From positions 34,263,235 through 34,327,234 of the forward strand of contig CM075781.1 in assembly GCA_037974665.1 (NCBI GenBank): a stretch of 64,000 nt of DNA. Direction: 5' to 3'. This document shows, one piece after another, positions 1 to 14,632 of this stretch. The translations under genes were made by a program, and so were the position numbers. Each line of letters opens with the position of its first letter. Within the stretch, counting starts at the first letter, position 1. The notes beneath the pieces were generated by a model. The model searched no databases, was not told the origin of the DNA, and saw nothing but the letters and a program-made list of their open reading frames with translations. Source of the stretch: Ehretia macrophylla (taxonomy: Eukaryota; Streptophyta; Magnoliopsida; Boraginales; Ehretiaceae).

Positions 1-1259
1 GGGGTATATCTTACTTTCCATAACACAAAATTTATAGTGTAATTTTCACAAAATACAAGAAAATAAATTATATTTCACTCTATTTTTTAATTTTGTCTCT
101 GTTCCAAAAAAGTCAAATAGATCCCAACATTATTAACATAAAATTCCGTAAACTACTTGACTATCCTTCTCCCAACCTTTTCCTCCTTTTCATATTTAGT
201 TACCGCCCACCTCAAACACTTTTCTTCTTTGGTCAAACCATCCCCGACCCCAGCACCACCCCCAAAACCCAACCAACACTCTTTACCATGAACACCTCAC
301 CCCACCTTCGTCCCCGAAATTCGCCGCCATGCCTTCCCGTCGTACCTTTGTACACAACCGCCTCCCCTTTCACCTCTAGACCCATCGCACTCCCTTTCCT
401 ACACCCATGCCACCCCGTCCTTTCCCACCCTCCTCCCTCCCCCAGCCCTAGCCCTAAACCCCCACTATGTGTTGTTATTTTTCGTGCGTATGTTTGTGTT
501 TTGTTGCGTGTGTGTGTGTGTCTATATATATATATATAGTGTGTGTGTGTGTGAACTATTTGTTTGTGAATTGTGTGTGCGCGCGTTTGTGAGTGAACTA
601 TGTGTGTTATGATAGTAGTGGTAGGTATGTAAAGAAAATTGAAGAGTTTTTAAAGTTTGGGTACAAAATTAAAATTTTAGATTAAGTTGATGATTTTTTT
701 TTTTTTAATTTTATCCCTATGATAATGTTTATCTCCGTTGAATACAACAATATTTTTAACAGTAAGAACTAATTCTACTAACTTTAATAAAAAAAAAATG
801 ACGGCTTATTTATTCTTTTTAAGATGTTAAAGGCTAAATTAAAAACCGTAACAATATTAAAAACCATTTATATAATTAACCACATTTTTTTGGGTCAAAA
901 TAATTAACCACTATAAGAATATGCCCTTACCCCAATAATGGTTTCTCCTTTGCGTTTGTTGTGATCTAGGATACAAGCCACTATGGATCTTTCTAGAATA
1001 CAGAACGAGTCTTAGTAATTCAATGGTGCAGATTGATTTATTTAGCAAAAAAAAAAAAATGGTGCAAATTGACCTTATAATAAACAATTGTCTATAGGTT
1101 ACGACCAAAAAAAAAAAACATTATCTATAGGTGACTAATGAAAAATGGAAAGTGCTTCTCACTGTAATTTAACACCTCTCACCAAAAAAAAAAAAATTAT
1201 TAAATTTTATTTTTTTATTTTATGAGATCGAAAATCAAATTTTGGATAAAAAAGTTCCC
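1..1259. other. AT-rich intergenic DNA with a TG/TA microsatellite
   Basis: I see no supportable gene here. The stretch around 240-470 is C-rich low complexity and gives an open frame (93-539) with no recognisable domain. A compound microsatellite of TG runs flanking a TA run occupies about 507-553. The rest is AT-rich, with several poly-A and poly-T runs (1049-1061, 1106-1118, 1183-1195). Confidence 0.6.
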
Positions 1260-1620
1260 GGGACGAAAATTCTAAAGGATGAAGACATGGCACTCCTGTC
1301 TTTTATCAATGCCGTCGATATCTCCCAACTGTCAACAACAGCTAAGGTTATTAATTCCACGCGTGGGACGGTAAACTGGAAAAGTACTCCATTGACTTGC
1401 TTTACGAAGTCTTCGGACCAATAGGAGATTTTTCATCGCCATAATGCCTGAAATATTCTAACGTTTTGTATGCTTCATTTGCTTTTAGCTTCGATAAGAA
1501 AGATTAGTTTATACATCCATTGCATAACTACATTGTGTATCATTCATTAAATGTTTGTAATTGATTGGAAATCGGTCACTGTATACTCCATTTGCAGTCC
1601 TTATTATTATTAAGACTCTG
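1260..1620 (+). repeat. Orphan copy of a CRK upstream block
   Basis: This AT-poor island contains a block of about 160 bp (1265-1425) that recurs with moderate divergence at 7190-7345 and 30690-30855. Both of those lie upstream of CRK genes. Its continuation (about 1500-1610) matches 32975-33060 upstream of CRK-B. In CRK-B the two halves are separated by about 2.1 kb that includes the hAT element. No CRK coding sequence follows this copy before CRK-A's own upstream copy at 7190. It is therefore likely a leftover of segmental duplication. The 60-codon frame at 1242-1424 is not convincing as a gene because the other copies do not keep it. Confidence 0.6.
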
Positions 1621-1839
1621 ATATTAAAATTTAGATTAATGTTATAAATTTAATAAATAATTACTTAAATATTAAATTAGTTGACTCAAAATGATTAATC
1701 AATATTAATATTATGTAACTCCATAATGTCCACTTGTAAACCACTAACTAAACATTTCATCTATCGATATAGGATATTACAATACTAGTGAAGATGTTAT
1801 TTGAAGAAGGGCCCTTTGAAGGATGAGGTTTTCAATTGC

Positions 1840-2215
1840 AAATTGCCAAAAAGTTGGACAACAAAATTTTTTCATGTAGCTTTTAAACTGTAAAGTTTTG
1901 ATTAGAAATATGTTGTTAAACAAAAGTTGTTAACTATTTGTCCTATGTTAGGCAATGTTGAACTTTTAAAAAATTAAAAGCCAATGTTGGACTTTAAAAA
2001 ATAAGAAGGAGTATATTTGAGAAAGAAAAAAAAATAACTTCTAGCATTATATAAAAACAACTTCGAAAAAACATAGTCTCAATTTGAAACTTTTTGTCTT
2101 TTAGCTTTTACCTAAAAGTACTCTCAGAAATAGGCTAAACAAGTTATTATAACTTTTAAACTCACAGAAAATACTTTTAAGTATCAAAAAATTAAGCCAA
2201 ACAAAGTCTTAGATT
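1840..2215. repeat. Dispersed AT-rich repeat, copy 1
   Basis: This stretch shares a run of recognisable segments with 6560-6930: the Leu/Lys-rich AT text around 'gctgttgac' or 'gttgttaac', then 'aagtccaaaaa', then 'agaaagaaaaaa', and the closing 'aaaagtattttaac'. It ends with a 'ccaaacaaagtct' motif like the ends of many plant MITEs. No clear TSD was found, so the family is unassigned. Confidence 0.35.
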
Positions 2216-2279
2216 AAAAAGGTGCATTACACACAAAACACATGTTAACTAGCACCTGTACGTGCCTAAATTGTCCCAA

Positions 2280-3495
2280 GGAAACGTTTGGTTCATAGAT
2301 AGATTTGTCATTCCTGGGAATATCATTCCCATGAATGTTATTCCCAGAAATATGGTTAAAAGTGTTTGGTATATTAAAAATATTTATGGGAATATTTTAT
2401 CAAGTTCCTAGTATTATGTTTGGTTTAGACTCAATTTCCAAAGAACATTGAGCAATTTTTCAATAATGCACCTAACTCAAAAAAATAAGAATATCAAACA
2501 AATTGTACAAATGATGATACATTTTGCATACTTTTACTAATACGCGAGTAAAAAAAATATTTAACGTATTAATACAACAAAAGTAAATTTATTTTTATAA
2601 TTTATAAATTTTAACTTGACACTTCAAAATTTGAAACTTAAATATATTATTTAAAAAAACTAAAATCAAATTTAAAAAATTATTTATTTTATTTTTAATT
2701 TATTATATTATTTAATTTAAAATTTTAAAATCTAGAATTTAGCAATAAAAATAATTTTGAATATAAAATTTTAGTGTAACTTAGAAAATTGATAATTTTC
2801 ATTTATTTCATTTGATTTTTTATTTTTATTGTTATTATTTTATTTATTCTATATTTTTTTTTTTTTGTTGTTTTATTTATTTTATTCTTACTAATTTTTT
2901 ATTATTTTATTTTTTATGTTTGTTAAATATTTTATTTTGTTTAGTTTTATTTTATTTTTATTTTATTTTATCTTATTCTATTTTATTATTTAATTTAATT
3001 TATATTGTTTTGTTTTATGTAATTTACCCTTGTTTCCTTTTTTATTTTTAATTTAATTTAATCTTTATTTTATTATAATTTATTTATTTATCTTTTATTT
3101 TTTTCTATTTTTAATTTTATTTAATATTGTTATTTTTTATGTTATTTTTTTGCATTATTTTATTTTATCTTATTTTTATTTTTTAGTTTTTAATTTTTAT
3201 ATTTATTTATTTTATTTTTTTAAATTATATTATTGTATTTATTTAATTTTACATTTTGTAAGATGGGTGTTTGGGTCTTTTATTTTCTCAAAATTATTCC
3301 CATGATTTGGGAATGTGGGATTTTCACATCCTCACATGAGAATAGAAATTAACCAAATCATAGAAATATTGTATTCATAGGAATGTGAAATTCCCAAGAA
3401 TATTTTTTTTATTTTGCGAACCAAACATGAAAATGTCATATTTTAGACTTCATATTCTATGAAATCTTGTAATATTCCGCGAACCAAATGCCTCC
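2280..3495. mobile_element. Non-autonomous TIR element, PIF/Harbinger-like
   Basis: The two ends are inverted repeats. The left end reads GGAAACGTTTGGTTC at 2280 and the right end, read on the minus strand, reads GGAGGCATTTGGTTC, matching 12 of 15 bases. Both ends continue into related 'ggaat' and 'catag' text. Flanking triplets are CAA on the left and TAA on the right, close to the TAA/TTA target typical of PIF/Harbinger elements. The interior (2800-3240) is a long T-rich TTTTATTT low-complexity tract with no transposase. Family assignment is an inference from the GTTTGG end and the degraded 3-bp target. Confidence 0.5.
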
Positions 3496-4001
3496 TAAGA
3501 TCAACTTCGACACTTTTTCTATTTCTTTTCTTCTTACAATTAGGGAATTTTTAGTTAATTATGTACCTTTAGGGATTACCTAATTCAGCTTTACTCTAAT
3601 AACTACCATATTTTTAATCATTTCCTTATTTTAAAAAATCTTTATTTCAGATAGGGTCGGGTTCAACGTCTCCAAATGTGGAGATACTGAAAATTAGTTT
3701 AGGTACTTTTTGTTTTTTAGGGAAACCCTTAAAAAAACTATTAGACTAACTCCAACAATTTTTCTATTTTTTTCTCTGCATGTAAATATTTTAGATAATT
3801 TTTTTCTACATCTATAAATTTTCTATTTTAGTTTTATTTTAACAACTTTCTTATATTTAATCAATCTCTTATTCTAAGGAATCACTATTTCAATTTTAAT
3901 CTAACAGTTTTTTAATATTTAATTAATTAATTAATTTTTTTTGTGTGTCAGATGAGTTTAAAAAATAGGTAAGAAATTGTTTTATCATCTCCATATATAG
4001 A

Positions 4002-4173
4002 AATTTTAGGATTTTAAGGCACCTATTGAAGAGAGGCTTAGAAGAGAATTTTCTACCAACAAATTCCCCATACGTGAGGAAAAGGGAAAAATTTTAGAAT
4101 TTTAAGACACCTGTTGAAGAGAGGCTTAGAAGAGAATTTTCTCCCACAAATTCCCTATACGTGAGGAAAAGGG
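4002..4173. repeat. Two-copy tandem duplication, about 86 bp unit
   Basis: The segment 4002-4088 is repeated almost exactly at 4089-4173. Both copies contain 'gagaggcttagaagagaat' and 'tacgtgaggaaaaggg'. No coding potential is visible. Surrounding DNA (3496-5219) is AT-rich, and I see no gene in it. Confidence 0.8.
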
Positions 4174-5219
4174 CAATTTAGGGCATCTGTTAGAAGGGTT
4201 CTAGTCCTAGTTTTGAATGTTCTTTTATGTGGAAAGTAGTGGGACTGTCCTTTTCTTTGACTAGCTGCCAAGTTTTAATGTGTGGTTGTCGTAAGGTCTA
4301 TCAGTATTCGTAGATATTTCCAAATACTTGAAGCACTGGACTTGACCTCTTTTGTATGATAATACTCAAGAGGATCGAAATTTGAATGGGTTATAGTATT
4401 GTATTTTAAATTTTTATATAGTGTTTAAAATTGATTCACATGTAAAATTTATTTTATTTATAAATAAATTTTATGAGAAATTTATTTATAAATGAATTTT
4501 TTTTGTTTGGAACTGAAAAACAATATTAAGTTAATTCTATTATTTATAAATTCAAATTGTGTTTGAAATATATATGAAATTAGAATTAACAGTTGTATTT
4601 TACTTAAATATCCTTTTATTCAATTGAAATTAGGTTATCATATTAGCGTTATCTTCTCAATCCATTATTAATTTCTGGGACTATCATAAAAATTCAAAAT
4701 AAAAAATAAAAAACAAATAAATATTTTTAAAAAAGTTAAACACAACAAAATAATCATAATAACCATAAGTTTAACATAATAGTACTATAATAATAACAAA
4801 AATAATATATAATAGAAAAGAGATCGCGAATAAATTTACAAAATACCTGAAAGAGGAGTAATGTAAGAAGCTGATTTTTTTTCTCTTTTTGCCGTCAATT
4901 TGGAAGAAGAGATAATAGTGGAGAAGAAGAGTTAAAAAAACATTTATTTTTTTCTTTAACATGAGGGTAGTTTTGTCTTTAAAATATTAGCAACAGAATT
5001 AGAAAATGTGGATTTACAAATTTCATATCTTGGGCTCGAATTTGAGTGAGGTTTGTGCAAATCTAAAAATTGCAAATCCTGAATTTGTAAATTTTTAAAA
5101 AGGTGCAATCAAACAAAAAAAAACTTGGATTTGCAAATGAATTCCACAAAATATTGTGAAATTCATTTATTCCAAACAATCTGTTAAAATGCAAAGTGAA
5201 AGGCAAATTGTGTCATAGG

Positions 5220-5645
5220 CTCCGTTTGTTTGCCGTAAAATAACTTGATTGTGAAAAATATTTTCAATAGAAAATATTTTCTTAGAAAATAAAATATTTT
5301 TCTTGGCTCTGTTTGTTTGCCGTAAAATAACTTGTTGGGATAAAATATTTTCCTGAAAAATAGAATACTGAAAAATATTTTTTGGTATTTGGATGTACAG
5401 TGAGTTCCGTAAAATATTTTCTTCTCCTAAAGGACATGAAAATATTTTACAAAATTTGGTATTAGCAGCAATTGTTGACCGTAAAATATTTTACAGTTGA
5501 CCAATTTTTTGGTATTACCAAATACTGTAAAATTAAGCAAAAGCAGCTGCAATTATTGACTATAAAATATTTTACGTTTGACCAAATTTTATATCCTACC
5601 AAATACCGGTAAATATGTAAAATATTTTACGGCAAACAAACGGAG
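5220..5645. mobile_element. MITE with 25-bp inverted ends (hAT-like)
   Basis: The left end CTCCGTTTGTTTGCCGTAAA at 5220 is mirrored by the right end ending ACAAACGGAG at 5645. A second copy of the left end begins at about 5310, so the 5' end is partly duplicated. The interior repeats 'gtaaaatattttac' in both orientations, giving strong hairpin potential. No open frame is present. No convincing TSD was found, so assignment to hAT rests only on the common 'CTCCGTTTGTTT' end type. Confidence 0.6.
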
Positions 5646-7189
5646 TAAATAGAAAATTTGTTATGTTAAAATCAAAATATTTGTTTCAGTAAGTGAGCAT
5701 TATTTTAAGACATCCCAATAAAAAAAGGATGTCATTTAAAGTGGAAGAAAGAGACTTCTTCGGAAAAGAGATGGGAGCAAATATTTTTAATATACATTTG
5801 TACAAAGGCTTATATTATTGGCCGCAGGGCATTTAGCCTGAGACTCACGGTGTTTTATGCTATTTTGTTATAGTGCAATAAGTTGCTTAATGATTTCTTG
5901 ATTTGTAAATTATTTCAACTCTTGTAAAAAACAATAACTTCTTTTGTTTTTAGTAAAATCGTGGAATATTCATTAGACGATTGTGATCAAGTGATACCTT
6001 TTGAAGAATATTGAAAAATAACTTTAACTACAATGTGCAAAAATATTACAGAGCAAAATTGTCCAAGTACATTTATAATTTGAAAAGCGAATTGCGTTCA
6101 AAACAAAATTTGTTAGTCATATGATGTATTAATTCAATAAATCTTTTGTCATTGACAAGGAATTTCCCAACTTATTAATTGAGATAAATTTTGAATACCA
6201 TGTATTTATCATAAGAATTAAGATTTTGAATATGCATAAGGCTCAATTGGAATTTCATTGATCTAGTGTATACAATGGGGCATGCCGCTGAACCTTCAGG
6301 GCTTGACACATATACGATCGATGAACTTAGGAATGTGATTGCAAGACCCATAGCAAAGTCACATTAACTCTTAATGATGCCTGTCTGGCCACCTATGGTG
6401 TTTCTAGGGGCTACAATGTCTTCTTGGATACTCCATCTCGACAACATTCTAAGACAATTGGAGAAGGATTGAAGGGGTAGAACACTCTCCGTTTAATTTC
6501 AATGTACTTGGCTTAGGCCTCCCTCTAGACCCACAAAAAAAAAAAAAAATTGTGCCAATTGACCTTAGTCAAATGATCAGTTTGACTTAATTGTGAAATT
6601 TTTTAGCTTTTGAGGTATGTTTTCATTAGATTTACTGTTGAATAAAAGCTGTTGACCGTGAGTAATGCTAGGCTTTTAGAAATTCTGAGAATACTATTAA
6701 AAGTCCAAAAATATGGAGGGATATGTTTAAGAAAGAAAAAAGAAAAATAATTTCCTGCATTATAAAAATTAATTTTACACAAATATTTTTTAAAAAGTTT
6801 CAATTTCAAGCTTCTAATTTTTTTTAAAAAATATTTTCAATTTTAGCTTTTAACTAAAAATTGATCAAACTGATAAATTTTAATTTTTCAATTCACAAAA
6901 AAAAGTATTTTAACTTTTGAAGAGGCGAAGGAGAACACTGACGTTGGATGACGCAAAATGATCGAAGGGATTAACGAAAGAAGGAAAAAGTCTTCTAAAT
7001 ATTCATGGACCCCATTCTTTTACTATGGTACATGCTCTCACGCGCTAAAATGGAGCCACGCATTGTGTTAATAAAGATTTTTATCAAACGTGATAACCTA
7101 ATGTTATCTGCGGTTGTTGACCAAAAAAAAAAATGTTATCTGCCGTTGTTGACAGAACAAAAAAAAATGTTATCTGCAGTTCTCTGATA
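5646..7189. other. Intergenic DNA, dispersed repeat copy 2
   Basis: No gene can be supported. The segment 6560-6930 is a diverged copy of the dispersed repeat at 1840-2215. A less AT-rich patch at 6270-6510 starts with an ATG and a short open frame but is closed by stops in every frame within about 30 codons. Confidence 0.5.
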
Positions 7190-7345
7190 ATTCCAAAGAT
7201 TGAAGACGTGGTACTCCTGTCTCTATCAGTGCCCAATATCTCCTTACTTTCAACAACAGCCCACATTAATTAATTCCACACAATGGAATGGTAGATGCAA
7301 AATAACTTCATTGACTTGCTTCACGAAGTCTTCGGATCCCAGCTC
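7190..7345 (+). repeat. CRK upstream block, CRK-A copy
   Basis: This block is homologous to 1265-1425 and 30690-30855, sharing features such as 'gtggtactcc', 'tatctcc' and 'ttgacttgctt..cgaagtcttcgga'. It lies about 0.9 kb upstream of CRK-A. Conservation between copies reflects duplication and need not mean regulatory function. Confidence 0.55.
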
Positions 7346-7905
7346 ACCATTATTTTCGTACGGATATATTTTTATTACAAAGCATGACCTATAAATCTTC
7401 TCATATTTTAATAAGTGAAATTAGTTTATTAATACTATTGATCATTTGATTTAGTAGTATGAGTCTTACTTTAAATATAAGAGATTTTAAAATTTATTTT
7501 TGTATATAATATCTTATATAATATAAAATACTTTAGGTTAGGACTCCCTTAGAATGAAAAAAGAAAAATAGTCTATTAATCAATATTGGCATAATACATT
7601 GTCTAACAATTCAGTGTTAGAGGTTTTAACCCTGATATTGACAATTTCAAATTCAAATAAAGAAGGATGGCAACATTTGAAACATCATGATAATATTATG
7701 ATCAGAAGTTATTACTTGTACACTATATTAATTTTACGTGCATAGAACTAGTATAAGATATTGTACTTTACAAAAATTCATAGCTGACTACCATATAACC
7801 AATCCCACCTAAGATTAAGGCTTAATTTGATTTTGATTTGGTTTATATTGCGGTTGGGGTTTCATCTAAGTTTGATCAATATAAAGTTAAATAGAAAAGG
7901 AAATT

Positions 7906-8202
7906 GTAAGCAGCAGTAAATCCAAAGGGGTATAAGTAGTTATATGAAAATATAGATGACTATTATTTCTGCAGTCCCGTCATCATCACAGTTTGGTCTT
8001 TGTAGTTTTTCACAACCTCGCCATAATTTATGGCCTCATGAAAAAGCAGAAAGACTTGAAAATTCTCACTTTTGACTTATGAATTTTCTATACCTCAAAA
8101 GCCACGGCAATTATTTGTTCTTTCTACATTCTCCCTCTCTTCTCCTTATTAGTGCTTCTTGCAAGAGATCTGGTAGAAGTGAAAGAAACTTGAGATCCAA
8201 CC
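7906..8202 (+). promoter_or_regulatory. CRK-A proximal promoter and leader with W-box core
   Basis: From 'gtaagcagcagtaaatc' at 7906 to the ATG, this region aligns with 33514-33800 of CRK-B and in part with the CRK-C promoter. A W-box core TTGACT lies at 8072-8077, about 130 bp before the ATG. The same hexamer sits at the same place in CRK-B. W-boxes bind WRKY factors, and CRK genes are commonly induced by pathogens and salicylate, so defence induction is a reasonable inference. I see no unambiguous TATA box. Confidence 0.5.
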
Positions 8203-11854
<3,652 letters not shown>

Positions 11855-12106
11855 GAGGAGAAGATTAATCCAATTATAATCAATGAGTCAAGTTGCTGAT
11901 GACTTGTGTTGTTGTTACGAACTCGCCAAAAGATCTTCAGCAATATTTTCAACATTATGAGCATGTACATTTTGTCTTTATATACTCCTTCTGTTGTATC
12001 ATAGCACATTCTATTATGCATTACTATGTACCCTTGAACTTGATTTGTCACACTTTACGAATAAAAGAAAACAGATTTTAAGTATCAACCACAACTAATT
12101 GGTTTG
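11855..12106 (+). other. CRK-A 3' flank
   Basis: This stretch aligns closely with 38460-38725 after CRK-B and more loosely with 61563-61770 after CRK-C. It probably includes the 3' UTR. 'aataaaag' at 12060 is a candidate polyadenylation signal and is conserved at 38665 in CRK-B. Confidence 0.5.
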
Positions 12107-12116
12107 ACGAGTTGTC

Positions 12117-12630
12117 GAGTAAATTGCTTGTCGTTTCTCTATATTTTGCTGTTAGTACTCATTTATTCTTTGTGTTTTTAAAATAGGTTCATTATTTCTC
12201 TGTGATTTTTAGAATGTAGTTGATCGTCCCCCTCCTTTAAAAAAGTCGTCTAATTTAATAGTAATTGCAATATACGCGCTTAAAATGCGATTTTTTTTTA
12301 TACTTTTAGTTTAAATAAATTCATTGTTAGACAAAAATACATTTTTAATAAATTGCTTGTCGTCCCCCTGTGTTTTGTCCTAAATACTTATTCACCTCTT
12401 ATAATTTTAAAATAAATTCATTACCTCTCTGTATTTTTTCGATTTTAACTTTATGTAAGGGTATAACGATCAATTAACTAATTTGGTAATGTTTATTAAC
12501 GGAATAAGAGATTTTGGATGTGTCAGCTATAATCAAAAAAACACAAGGGGGTAATGAGCTTATTTTAAAATTATAAGGGGTGAATGAGTATTTCGAGCAA
12601 AATACAAGAGGGGTGGCAAGTAATTTACTC
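12117..12630 (+). mobile_element. MULE-type MITE, copy 1
   Basis: The terminal inverted repeat begins GAGTAAATTGCTTGTC and ends with its complement ..CAAGTAATTTACTC. It is flanked by a 10-bp direct repeat, ACGAGTTGTC (12107-12116) and ACGAGTTATC (12631-12640). The uninterrupted CRK-B flank has a single AAGAGTTATC at the same position, so this is a genuine insertion. A TSD of 9-10 bp is characteristic of Mutator-like elements. A partial internal copy of the end lies near 12350. There is no coding capacity. The same family is present in inverted orientation at 22395-22898. Confidence 0.82.
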
Positions 12631-12749
12631 ACGAGTTATCCTACCAATAGCAAAATCTGTGCATTGGTTAATAGATGATGCTACTATCATGATCTGGTTA
12701 ATTAAATTAAGGGTGAAATGTATCACAACCCCTTATAATTTATCTAATG

Positions 12750-13216
12750 TGATAAGGGGTTCCCGAGCTGAGGTGAGATGTCCATTCCGAGCTGAGGCGG
12801 GCTAATCAGCGCCAAGACCAGCGCGTTCAACTGAATGTCCAACCAGGATGACTGGCCCGACCCCGGAAACCCCGACCTCAGTTCCAGCTGTTCCGATGGG
12901 ACATAAAGCACTGATGGGACATAAAGCTGCACCGCATTAAATGCTGTCAGACTTGAATTTAGTATAAATAGAGCTCCACCCTCTTCATTTAAGGAGGTAA
13001 CTCGTCATTAAATGCTCTCAGCTACCTAGCCAGCTCGGACATACTAATCATTCGTGCGCCCGAGGGGAAAATCCGGGTCATCACCCCGCCTTTTCCTTCT
13101 TTTCCTTGTGCAGGTCTGGTAGCCGACCAGGAAAGTACGGCTCGGGGGCCAACCTGAAAAGTCCAGCTCGGCGTAAGTAGCTCCCAACTTCAACTGTGAG
13201 ATTTCCAACCTCGACA
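12750..13216 (+). mobile_element. Ty3/gypsy (Tat) solo LTR
   Basis: This 467-bp sequence begins TGATAAGG and ends CGACA. It matches the 3' LTR of the Tat element at 21109-21576 along its full length, with about 20 differences by hand count, nearly all transitions. A TATA motif (tataaata) lies at 12963. It is flanked by TAATG (12745-12749) and TGATG (13217-13221). Removing the LTR and one repeat restores TAATGCATTAGTTATT, which aligns with the CRK-B flank near 38824. After it, host-like DNA resumes with no primer-binding site, so this is a solo LTR and not the 5' LTR of the neighbouring element. Confidence 0.85.
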
Positions 13217-13620
13217 TGATGCATTAGTTATTTCTTTTTTATTTTAGCAAAGTAATTAGTTATTTCTTTGCATTACCTCATAAACCACATGTATTTTTTA
13301 GAATGTTGTAAAAACTCCCCAGTCTTAGTTGATTCGTCTGAGTCAACAACGTGGGTGTCTCCCATGCTAACTTTACAACCTTGGGTCGTCAGCATATGTG
13401 ACAATGACGAAACAGGGCCGTGTGCTATATTTTGTAAACCATGAAAATTTAGTAAGATCATTTGGATAAGACAGATGGGGTATCTGAGCTTTAGGACAAG
13501 AGGATATGAGCTTATTACGACAAAAACAAGAAGATATTATGTATTTTAAATGAACGACTATGGGGTACTTAGCTTGTAATGAAAAGCACAAAGGGGTATT
13601 ATCAAAAATCGCATAAGAGT
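13217..13620 (+). other. CRK 3' flanking DNA trapped between two LTR-element remnants
   Basis: From 13217 to about 13575 this aligns with 38830-39110 downstream of CRK-B, for example 'atttggataagacaga' and 'atgagcttattacgac'. It is therefore ancestral host flank and not retroelement sequence. The last ~45 bp before the Tat coding region begins at about 13621 are unassigned. Confidence 0.7.
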
Positions 13621-13621
13621 C

Positions 13622-14632
13622 TTGGACCGGAGGTACGTAGATCCGCAGCCGACCCGGAATCCCGATCAAAGGGATAGAGAGAGGAGTCCACCCAGGCGCC
13701 AGGCTGGGGGCGGACACTTGGCTGTGATTGAGACCATTGCGGGAGGACTGGCGTCAGGAAGAGAGACCTCAGCAGGCAGGAAGGGTTATGTTCGTGCTGG
13801 GAGGGAGTATGGACCAATGCGGGGACCGGCCCTGGAGATGCAGGAGCTCACCTTCTCCTCAGAAGACTTGGAGGGGGTGATATTGCCTCATGACGACCCA
13901 CTGGTGATCAGCGCTGAAATAGCCAACTTCACTGTCAAGAGGTTGATGGTAGACACCGGGAGCTCGGCAGAAGTCTTATTCCTCAGCGCTTTTGAGCAAA
14001 TGGGGTTGGACAGGAGCCGACTCAGGCCATTGAGGGGTACTTTAGCGGGTTTCACCGGGCAGTCCCACCGAGCCGAAGGGGTCATCAACCTCCCGCTGAA
14101 GCTGGTAGATGGGGATAAGTGGGTGTCGATGCAAGCCAACTTCATTGTGATGGACTGTAACTCTACTTACAATGGGATCTTAGGCCGGGTGGCACTCAAT
14201 CACTTCAGGGCCGTCCCCTCAACTTATCATTAGGCCCTGAAATTCCCGACCCCTGGCGGCGTGGCCACCATTCGCTGTGCCCAGCTCTCAGCTCGGGAAT
14301 GCTATGAAAACTCACTCCGACCCAAATATCAGGTTGGTTGGGGACCAGATCTGCCCGAAGAAAAGAGAGATGCTAAGAGAGGAAGCCCGGCTGAAGACCT
14401 TCAGGAGGTGGAGCTCTCTGATGAAGCCAAGAGAGCAAGGATCGGGAGTGAACTCTCTGCCAACCTCAAGAAAGGTATAAGCCAATTTCTTTTAAGGAAT
14501 GAACATATATTTGCCTGGTATGCCTCTGACATGACAGGTATTGACCCGGGTGTGATTGAGCATCACCTGAATGCCGACCTAAATCACTATCCGGTAAAGC
14601 AAAAGCGCAGGCACTTCCATTATGATAAATAA
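13622..14632 (+). pseudogene. Tat gag C-terminus and aspartic protease remnant
   Basis: The frame starts in a basic gag tail (RDRERSPPRR) and runs into an aspartic protease with the VDTGSSAEVL active-site motif, followed by the usual 'NGILGR' flap-end motif near residue 190. It is interrupted by TAG at 14231 and TAA at 14630 but stays in one frame, which continues directly into reverse transcriptase. Sequence after the first stop (HQALKFPTPGG-type context) shows that the stop replaced a Gln codon. No CCHC zinc knuckle is present, so the 5' part of gag is lost. Confidence 0.8.

Noticed and set aside
93..539. 148-codon open frame near the left edge
   Set aside because: Composition is driven by C-rich and TG/TA low-complexity DNA; there is no domain, and it runs into a microsatellite.
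2812..3051. 79-codon frame rich in Phe, Leu and Tyr
   Set aside because: It is an artefact of a TTTTATTT low-complexity tract inside a MITE.
6266..6510. Possible gene fragment beginning with ATG at 6276
   Set aside because: Frames close within about 30 codons, I recognise no domain, and no splice structure rescues it.
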